A stretch of 55,168 bases of DNA, taken from an uncultured beta proteobacterium. Its GTDB lineage: Bacteria; Pseudomonadota; Gammaproteobacteria; Burkholderiales; Burkholderiaceae_C. The position numbers and the translations under genes were made by a program. Of this stretch, positions 42,133 to 48,391 are shown piece after piece (position 1 is the stretch's first letter; each line of letters begins with the position of its first letter). Under the pieces are notes generated by a model, which was given only the letters and a program-made list of their open reading frames with translations, did not search any database and had not been told where the DNA came from. The stretch is taken from the NCBI GenBank assembly GCA_903828235.1, contig CAIKLM010000075.1:1-55168 (forward strand), given 5' to 3'.

Positions 42133-42135
42133 AAC

Positions 42136-42171
42136 GAGGGGGTTCTCAGGTGAATCACCGGGCACCCCCTC
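42136..42171 (+). terminator. Weak hairpin between the giant gene and the VPLPA protein gene
   Basis: GAGGGGG (42136-42142) can pair with CCCCCTC (42165-42171) right after the stop of the giant gene. The intervening 22 nt contain a small GGTG/CACC stem. No T tract follows, so it may attenuate read-through or protect the 3' end, and may not be a full terminator. Confidence 0.3.
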
Positions 42172-42209
42172 CACCGATCAAAGCATCATCGCGATCAGGA
42201 GAGTTCAAC

Positions 42210-42818
42210 ATGAGACGACACCTGCAGGTTCTGGCCGCCGCGGCCCTGGTCGCCGCGGCCCCCTTGGCCCAGGCCGGCGTGGTCACTTCGACGTTCGGCA
42301 CCCAGGATGCCTTCGGCTTCGTCACCGGGCCGATGAGCGGGCAGGAGTTTTCCACCTTCAATCTGTTCGACTGCGGCAGCACCGGCGGGCTGGCCGACTG
42401 CGTCAGCTTCGAGACATTCAGCTTCACCCACAGCTACACGCCGGCCGGCGTCGCGACGCAGGCCACGCTGGAGTTGTTCACCACCGGCTGGGGTCTGTAC
42501 GCACCGGCCGAGGTGTGGGTCAACGATGTCTTCGTGGGTTCGCTGACCGACGGCGAGGACAGCGCGGGAACCGAGACCGCATGGCTGAACACGTTCGACC
42601 TGACCCCGTACCTGGCCAGCATCAACCTGTCGGGGAACGACCAGGTGCAGATCCGCGTGGCCACGGGCGACCCGCTGGTGCTCGACGGCGGAGCGCTGGA
42701 CTACTCGATCCTGCGCGTGCTGTCGGGCTCCACGGGCGGCTCGGTGCCCCTACCGGCCACGCCGACGCTGCTGCTGGCAGGGCTGGCCGCCCTGGCGCTG
42801 GTTCGGCGCCGGGCCTGA
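42210..42818 (+). CDS. VPLPA/PEP-CTERM-type exported protein
   Basis: A 202-residue protein. It has a clear Sec signal peptide (MRRHLQVLAAAALVAAAPLAQA), a beta-rich middle of about 155 residues, and a C-terminal tripartite tail. The tail is a VPLPA motif, then a hydrophobic helix (LLLAGLAALAL), then a basic end (VRRRA). This is the VPLPA/PEP-CTERM sorting signal recognised by exosortase-type enzymes in Gram-negative bacteria. A good Shine-Dalgarno (AGGAGAG, 42197-42203) sits 6 nt before the ATG. The mature part (with WVNDVFVGSLTDGED) resembles a carbohydrate-binding-like beta-sandwich, but I do not recognise the family. It lies between the giant cargo and the export genes, so it may be a surface partner. 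No exosortase gene is in the window. Confidence 0.85.
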   Translation: MRRHLQVLAAAALVAAAPLAQAGVVTSTFGTQDAFGFVTGPMSGQEFSTFNLFDCGSTGGLADCVSFETFSFTHSYTPAGVATQATLELFTTGWGLYAPAEVWVNDVFVGSLTDGEDSAGTETAWLNTFDLTPYLASINLSGNDQVQIRVATGDPLVLDGGALDYSILRVLSGSTGGSVPLPATPTLLLAGLAALALVRRRA

Positions 42819-42860
42819 GGGCGCCGCAGTCCCTCCCAGGGCAAGCCGGACCGAACAGCG

Positions 42861-42880
42861 CCCCGCGCGCTGGCGCGGGG
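42861..42880 (+). terminator. Hairpin between the VPLPA protein gene and the tolC-like gene
   Basis: A perfect 8-bp G+C-only stem, CCCCGCGC and GCGCGGGG, closes a GCTG loop 42 nt after the stop of the VPLPA gene. There is no T tract. It may separate the VPLPA transcript from the five-gene export operon, or act as a 3'-end stabiliser. Confidence 0.5.
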
Positions 42881-42939
42881 TCACTGCCCGCCCGGGCCTG
42901 TTGGCTTGCTGCCGCCGAGAACCCCGAGCCCGTGCGTCG

Positions 42940-44328
42940 ATGAACCCCATCGTCCTATTTGCCAGGGTCGTGGCCCTGTGCGGATTCAGCTGCGTCGTGC
43001 AGGCGACCAGCGCCCAGGGCCTGCTGCTCGAGCTCCACGGCCGCGTGCTGGCGCGCGACCCGGGCCTGCGTGCCGCCCAGGCCCAGCAGCGAGCCGCCGA
43101 GCAGCGGGTGGTGCAGGCGCAGGCTGCGCTCGGCCCCACGGTCACGCTGACGGCCAGCAACACCGAGACGCGCTACCGCGAGGCGCCACTGGACGACTTG
43201 CGCTCATTCGGTGCCAGCCAGCAGCAGCTGCAGATCGTGCAGCCGCTGCTGGCCACCGCGCGCGTGTTCGCCGTGCAGGCGGCCCGGGCCCAGCTCGACC
43301 AAGCCGAGGCGACGCTGCGCCAGGCCCGCACCGAGGCTTCGCAGCGCTTGATCGAGGCGGTGTTCGCGCTGCTGCAGGCGCGCGACACCGTGGCGCTGGG
43401 CGACGCTCAGGCCGCCGAGGCGCGGCACCTGCTCGCCGCGGCCCGCCGGGCCTTCCAGGTCGGCAGTGCCGCGATCACCGATGTGCGCGATGCCGAGGCG
43501 CGGCTGGACACGCTGGCGGCTCAACGCGCCGCCGCCGAGGCCGACCTTGACCTTCGGCGACAGGTGCTGCGCGAGCTTGCCGGCGAGGTGCCGCCACAGC
43601 TCGAGGCCCGCATGCTCGACGCCGACCGCCTGCCGCCCCTGGCCTTCGACTCGGTGCTGGAGTGGGTGGCGCAGGCGCAGGCCGACAACCCGGCGGTCGA
43701 ACAGGCGCGCCAGGCCGAGGCTGCCGCCGAGGCCGAGCTGCGCCGCGCCTGGCAGGCGCACGCGCCCACGGTCGATCTCACCTACACGTACACCGACAGC
43801 CGCGACTCCGGCACCGTGACCAGCATCTTCCCGCGCCGCGGCAACACCTCGGCCGTGGGCGTGAACCTGACGCTGCCGCTGTGGAACAGCGGCGGCACGC
43901 AGGCGCGCGTCAAGGAAGCCCAGGCCCAGCTCGAGAAGGCCCAGGCCGACGTCGAGGCCGCAAGCCGCAACAGCGCGCTGGGCGTGCGCCAGCAGTTTTC
44001 CGCCATCCTGGCCGCCAGCGGGCAGGCGCGCGGCCTGGTCACTGCCGTGCGCTCGCAGGACGTGGCCCTGCGCGCCAACCGGCGCGGGTATGAGGTGGGC
44101 ATCAAGACCCAGGCCGACGTGCTGACCGCACAGAGCCGCTGGTTCGAGGCCCGACGCGACCTCGCGCGGGCGCGCCACGAGGCCTGGGTTGCCTGGGCGC
44201 GGCTGCGCGGCCTGGTCGGCCGGCTCGACTTGGCGCTGCTGCAGGAGATCGACGGCTTGGTGGTGCCCGCCGCGCCCGCAGAGCCAGCGGCCGCCCGCGG
44301 CGACACACTGCCCAACCCGGCACGCTGA
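42940..44328 (+). CDS. TolC-family outer membrane channel protein
   Basis: A 462-residue protein with a signal peptide (MNPIVLFARVVALCGFSCVVQA). It has the duplicated long-helix layout of TolC-type outer membrane factors: the first half is LLLELHGRVLARDPGLRAAQ ... LGPTVTLTASNTETRYRE and the second half NPAVEQARQAEAAAEAELRRAWQ, with beta-barrel strand segments VDLTYTYTDSRDSG and SAVGVNLTLPLW. Such proteins form trimeric outer membrane/periplasmic tunnels for type I secretion and efflux. I chose the ATG at 42940 because the signal peptide starts there; the frame opens at 42901 with a TTG. The stop overlaps the next start (TGATG), so it leads the export operon and is the expected outer membrane exit for the giant protein. 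Confidence 0.9.
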   Translation: MNPIVLFARVVALCGFSCVVQATSAQGLLLELHGRVLARDPGLRAAQAQQRAAEQRVVQAQAALGPTVTLTASNTETRYREAPLDDLRSFGASQQQLQIVQPLLATARVFAVQAARAQLDQAEATLRQARTEASQRLIEAVFALLQARDTVALGDAQAAEARHLLAAARRAFQVGSAAITDVRDAEARLDTLAAQRAAAEADLDLRRQVLRELAGEVPPQLEARMLDADRLPPLAFDSVLEWVAQAQADNPAVEQARQAEAAAEAELRRAWQAHAPTVDLTYTYTDSRDSGTVTSIFPRRGNTSAVGVNLTLPLWNSGGTQARVKEAQAQLEKAQADVEAASRNSALGVRQQFSAILAASGQARGLVTAVRSQDVALRANRRGYEVGIKTQADVLTAQSRWFEARRDLARARHEAWVAWARLRGLVGRLDLALLQEIDGLVVPAAPAEPAAARGDTLPNPAR

Positions 44329-46166
44329 TGAGTGCTCCCGCCCAACCCTCGACCGCCCCGCAGACGCCGGACGCGCCGGATGCCGTGGCTGATGGCGCCG
44401 GGCTGCCGCAGCCTGAACTGCCGCCCGGCCCCGCGCCCGAACTGCTGCAGGCCCTGGCCGACTGGCGCCGCCGCCTCGACGCCGCCGGCCTGGCGTGCCG
44501 GGGGGTGGCCTTCCACGCGTCGGTCCCTGCCTGGCAGATCGGGTTCGAGCCGGCGTCGCGCGCGGTGGCCGAGGCCTGGGCCACCTTGCTCGGCCGCGTC
44601 GGCGACGAGCAGCCGGTGGCGCTGGGTCGCACCGAGCACAGCGCCAGCGCCGACCTGATGCTGGCCATCCGCGTGGCGCTGCCGGATGCGGCGCCCGGTT
44701 CGGATGAGTCCCCGGGTGCCGGCCACGGCATCGTTGGCCTGCTGCTGGCACCACCGCACCACGAGCGCACGGTGCAGCAGGTGCTGCTGGCGCTGGGCTG
44801 GCTGCAGCTCGCGCTGGCCTCGGCAAGCCTGGCGCACAACCGTCGCGCGGCGCGGCTGATCGAGTTGCTGGGCCACGTCGCCGTGCAGGTGGATGCGCGC
44901 GCCGGGGCGCAGGAGTGGATCAACCGCAGCGCCGCCTGGGTGCGCGAGGAGCTGCGCCAGTCCGACGCCGGGCTGCCGGGCGGATTCACGCTGGCGCTGT
45001 TCGAGGTGCGCGGCGACGTGCCGCGCTGGTGGGTCGGCGCCGACACGGCGTGGGCCGAGCGGGGCTCGCCCGCGGTGCTGGCGGCCTCCGAGCCGGCGCA
45101 GCGCGCGCTGCTCGAGATGCAGGAAGTGCATCAGGCCCACTGGTGGGCGCTGCCGCTGCTGGACGACGGCCGGCCGCAGGCGGTGCTGGTGGCGCGCAGC
45201 GACGCGCCGCTGCCGCCGGTGGCGCTGGAGATCCTTCGCGCCGGCGCGACGCTGGCCGAGCCCTGGCTGCGCCAGTGGCGGCGGGCACGGCGCAACTGGC
45301 TGGTGCACGGCTGGGACAGCCTGCGCGAGTCGGCTGCCAAGGTGGCCGGGCCTGGGCATCTCACCTGGAAGGCCGGTGCCGCCGCGGCGGTGGTGGCCAC
45401 CGTGGCGCTGCTGGTGTGGCCGGCGGCCGACCGCGTGAGCGCCAGCACCGTGATCGAGGGCCAGACGCGGCAGCTGGTGACGGCGCCGCAGGAGGGCTTC
45501 ATCGCCGAGGTCAAGGTGCGCCCGGGCGAGGCCGTTGCCGCGGGGCAGCTGCTGGCGCGGCTCGACGACCGCGAGATCGAGCTGGAGCGCCAGCGCCAGG
45601 CCAGCGCGCGCGACCAGGCCGCTGGGCGGCTGCGCCAGGCCAGCGCCGAGCGCGACGCCGCGGCCATGGCGCTGGCCGCCGCCGAGCAGCGCAGCGCCGA
45701 GGCGCAGCTCGCGCTCACCGAGGCGCGGCTGGCGCGCACGCGGCTGACGGCGCCGCTGGCCGGCCTGGTGGTCAGCGGCGACTGGGCGCAGCAGATCGGC
45801 GGCCCGGTGGAGGCCGGCAAAGAGATGTTCGAGATCGCCGCCGGCGACGGCTGGCGCGTCGTGCTGCACGTGCCCGACGCCGACATCGTGCGCGTGCGCG
45901 CGGGCCAGCAGGGCCTGGTCCGGCTGGCCGGCCTGCCGCAGCAGACCCACGCCTTCGAGGTGCTGCGCGTGACGGCCACCGCCAGCGTGCAGGACGGTGT
46001 CAACGGCTTCCGCGTGGAGGCGCGCTGGCTCGGCGAGCCGCCGCCGCTGAGCCCCGGAATGCAGGGCGTGGGCAAGATCGAGGTCGGCCACGCGCCACTG
46101 CTCGTGCAGTGGACGCGCCCCTCGCTGAACTGGCTGCGCCTGAAGCTCTGGCGCTGGACCCCCTGA
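44328..46166 (+). CDS. HlyD-type membrane fusion protein with N-terminal GAF-like region
   Basis: A 612-residue protein. Residues 1-340 have no signal peptide and form a large domain expected to be cytoplasmic, whose second part (about 190-335) has GAF-like features (WVREELRQSDAGLPGGFTLAL ... VHQAHWWALPLLDDGRPQAVLV). A single membrane helix follows at about 349-366 (AGAAAAVVATVALLVWPA). The periplasmic part is HlyD-like: a lipoyl half-motif (VTAPQEGFIAEVKVRPGEAV), an alpha-helical hairpin rich in Ala/Glu/Arg, the second lipoyl half (RLTAPLAGLVVSGD) and a beta-barrel. HlyD proteins link an inner membrane exporter to TolC. The long N-terminal domain is unusual and could couple export to a cytoplasmic signal or bind the SecA-like ATPase. 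The start overlaps the tolC-like stop by one base. Confidence 0.85.
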   Translation: MSAPAQPSTAPQTPDAPDAVADGAGLPQPELPPGPAPELLQALADWRRRLDAAGLACRGVAFHASVPAWQIGFEPASRAVAEAWATLLGRVGDEQPVALGRTEHSASADLMLAIRVALPDAAPGSDESPGAGHGIVGLLLAPPHHERTVQQVLLALGWLQLALASASLAHNRRAARLIELLGHVAVQVDARAGAQEWINRSAAWVREELRQSDAGLPGGFTLALFEVRGDVPRWWVGADTAWAERGSPAVLAASEPAQRALLEMQEVHQAHWWALPLLDDGRPQAVLVARSDAPLPPVALEILRAGATLAEPWLRQWRRARRNWLVHGWDSLRESAAKVAGPGHLTWKAGAAAAVVATVALLVWPAADRVSASTVIEGQTRQLVTAPQEGFIAEVKVRPGEAVAAGQLLARLDDREIELERQRQASARDQAAGRLRQASAERDAAAMALAAAEQRSAEAQLALTEARLARTRLTAPLAGLVVSGDWAQQIGGPVEAGKEMFEIAAGDGWRVVLHVPDADIVRVRAGQQGLVRLAGLPQQTHAFEVLRVTATASVQDGVNGFRVEARWLGEPPPLSPGMQGVGKIEVGHAPLLVQWTRPSLNWLRLKLWRWTP

Positions 46167-46169
46167 ACC

Positions 46170-48344
46170 ATGCAGGCCCTGCTGTCCGAGCACTGGCACG
46201 CCGTGCGCATGCTGCGCCCGCGCCTGCGCGAGGGCGTGCAGCCGCTGCACCGGCGGCTGCGCGGCAAGGCCTGGGTGCTGCTGCACGACCCCGTGAGCCA
46301 GCGCTTCCACCGCGTCACGCCGGCGGTCTGGCGCGTGCTCGGGTTGCTCGACGGCGAGCGCACGCTCGACGAGATCTGGGACGCCGCCTGCGCCGCCGAG
46401 GCGGCCCAGCCCGGCGGCGAGGCGATTTCGCAGCACGACCTGGTGCAGTTGATGGCGGCGCTGTACGCGCAGGACCTGGTGCAGACCCAGGTCTCGCCCG
46501 ACGCGACGGAGGTCTTCGAGCGCTACAAGCGGCACCGGCGGCAGCAGTGGCGGCAGCAGGGCCTCAACCCGGTGAGCCTGAAGATCCCGCTGCTGTACCC
46601 CGAGCCCTGGTTCGAGGCGCGACGTGGCCTGGCGCGTGCGCTGTGCAGCCGGCCTGCGCTGCTGGTGTGGCTGGCGCTGGTGCTGCCGGCGTGCGTGCTG
46701 GGCTGGCAACACTGGGGCGAACTCACCGAAAACCTCTCCGACCGCGTTCTGTCGGCCGGCAACCTGTTGCTGCTGTGGCTGATCTACCCGGTAGTCAAGG
46801 CCGTGCACGAGCTCGCCCACGGCCTGGCCGTCAAGGTCGGCGGCGGCACCGTGCGCGAGATGGGGCTGATGTTCATCGTCGGCATCCCGGTGCCCTACGT
46901 GGACGCGACGGCGGCCTACCGCTTCCCGTCGAAGTGGGCGCGCGCCGGCGTGGCGGCGGCCGGCATCGCCGCCGAGCTGGCGCTGGGCGCGCTGGCGCTG
47001 TACGTCTGGCTGGCCGCCGAGCCCGGCTGGGTGCGCGCGGTGGCCTTCAACGTGGTGCTGATCGCCGGCGTGTCCACGCTGCTGGTCAACGGCAACCCGC
47101 TGATGCGCTACGACGGCTACTTCGTGGCTTGCGACCTGCTCGAGGTGCCCAACCTGGCGCAGCGCGCCACGCAGTACGCCGCCTACCGCTTCGACCGCCA
47201 CTTCGTCGGCGCGCGCGAGGCGCAGCTGCCCGTGGGCCTGACGCTGGGCCCGGAGCACCGGCGCGAGCGCTGGCTGCTGGTGCTGTATGCCGCGGTGGCG
47301 CCGCTGTACCGGCTGTTCATCACCTTCGGGCTGATCTGGTTCGTGGCGAGCGAGTACCTGCTCATCGGTGTCGTCATGGCCCTCTGGGCGGCCTGGCAGT
47401 CGTTCGTGATGCCCCTGTGGAAGGGTTGGAAGCACCTGCGCGAGGCGCCCGGCCTCGTGCGCCGGCGCGACACGGCGCTGCGCCGCACGGCTGCGGCGGT
47501 GGTGGCGCTGCTGCTGCTGGTGGGCGCGCTGCCGCTGCCCTGGCGCTCGATCCACGAGGCCGTGGTGTGGGTGCCCGACGAGGCCATCGTGCGCGCCGAG
47601 GTGGCCGGCACGGTGGCCGCGGCGCCGCCTGGCCCGGGCGCGGCGGTTGCCGCCGGACAGCTGCTGATGACGCTGGCCGAGCCGCGCCTGACCGCCGAGC
47701 TCGAGGTGGCCGCGGCCGCGGTGGCCGAGAGCGAGGTCAAGCTGCGCCAGGCGGTGGTGGCCGAGCCGGCCCGCGTGCCGCCGCTGCGCAGCGAGCTGGC
47801 GGCCCGGCAGGCCGAGCTCGACCGCGTGGAGGCCCGCCACGCGGCGCTGGCGGTCGCGGCCCCGGGCGGCGGACGCTGGGTGCCCGCGGCGCCCACCGAG
47901 CTGACGGGGCGCTGGGTGCGCCGCGGCGAGGTGCTGGGCTACGTGGTGGCCGCGCCCTCGCTGCGCCTGCGCGCGGCGGTGGTGCAGGAGGATCTGGACC
48001 TGATCCGCTCGCGCGCCCGCTCGGCCGAGGTGCGCCTGGCCCAGCAGCCGGGCGCGGTGCGGCCGGCGCGCGTGGTGCGCCAGGTGCCGGGCGGCGAGTT
48101 CGCGCTGGTGTCGCCCGCGCTGGGCACCAGCGGCGGCGGCGCGATCGCCGTCGACCCGGCGCAGGCCGACGGCCGCAAGAGCCTGGCGCGCGTCTTCGAC
48201 CTCGAGCTGCAGCTCGACGAGCCCACGCCGCTGGCTGTCTTCGGCGACCGCGCCCACGTGCGTTTCGACCTCGGCCTGGCGCCGCTGGCCTGGCAGGGCT
48301 TCATCCGGCTGCGCCAGCTCTTCCTGTCGCAGCTGGGGGTGTGA
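46170..48344 (+). CDS. PqqD-like / M50 site-2 protease / HlyD fusion protein
   Basis: A 724-residue polytopic protein. Residues about 20-110 resemble a PqqD-like winged-helix (RRE) domain (WVLLHDPVSQRFHRVTPAVW, then GERTLDEIWD). The middle is an M50 site-2-protease-type membrane domain with HELAH at 213-217 in a helix and NPLMRYDGYF with Asp315; about six or more membrane helices run from 163 to 450. After a last helix (VVALLLLVGALPLPW) comes an HlyD-like periplasmic part with lipoyl-type halves (VRAEVAGTVAAAPPGPGAAV) and a short helical hairpin. The metal ligands look intact. The fusion suggests the membrane core of an exporter that replaces an ABC transporter. In RiPP systems PqqD-like domains bind leader peptides, so this one may bind the giant protein's leader (inference). 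It starts 3 nt after the previous stop. Confidence 0.85.
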   Translation: MQALLSEHWHAVRMLRPRLREGVQPLHRRLRGKAWVLLHDPVSQRFHRVTPAVWRVLGLLDGERTLDEIWDAACAAEAAQPGGEAISQHDLVQLMAALYAQDLVQTQVSPDATEVFERYKRHRRQQWRQQGLNPVSLKIPLLYPEPWFEARRGLARALCSRPALLVWLALVLPACVLGWQHWGELTENLSDRVLSAGNLLLLWLIYPVVKAVHELAHGLAVKVGGGTVREMGLMFIVGIPVPYVDATAAYRFPSKWARAGVAAAGIAAELALGALALYVWLAAEPGWVRAVAFNVVLIAGVSTLLVNGNPLMRYDGYFVACDLLEVPNLAQRATQYAAYRFDRHFVGAREAQLPVGLTLGPEHRRERWLLVLYAAVAPLYRLFITFGLIWFVASEYLLIGVVMALWAAWQSFVMPLWKGWKHLREAPGLVRRRDTALRRTAAAVVALLLLVGALPLPWRSIHEAVVWVPDEAIVRAEVAGTVAAAPPGPGAAVAAGQLLMTLAEPRLTAELEVAAAAVAESEVKLRQAVVAEPARVPPLRSELAARQAELDRVEARHAALAVAAPGGGRWVPAAPTELTGRWVRRGEVLGYVVAAPSLRLRAAVVQEDLDLIRSRARSAEVRLAQQPGAVRPARVVRQVPGGEFALVSPALGTSGGGAIAVDPAQADGRKSLARVFDLELQLDEPTPLAVFGDRAHVRFDLGLAPLAWQGFIRLRQLFLSQLGV

Positions 48345-48391
48345 TGGACGTGCGGCGACCGCCTGCCCGCCCAACCCGGGCCCTGCCATGA
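48344..48391 (+). CDS. Possible 15-codon coupling minigene (MDVRRPPARPTRALP)
   Basis: The ATG at 48344 overlaps the stop of the M50/HlyD gene (TGATG). The TGA at 48389-48391 overlaps the ATG of the secA-like gene (ATGA). This leaves a 15-residue Arg/Pro-rich frame that exactly bridges the only larger gap in the operon. The simplest reading is that ribosomes re-initiate through it and so couple translation of the two genes. Pro-rich content could slow ribosomes. It may equally be chance; no clear Shine-Dalgarno is seen. Confidence 0.35.
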   Translation: MDVRRPPARPTRALP

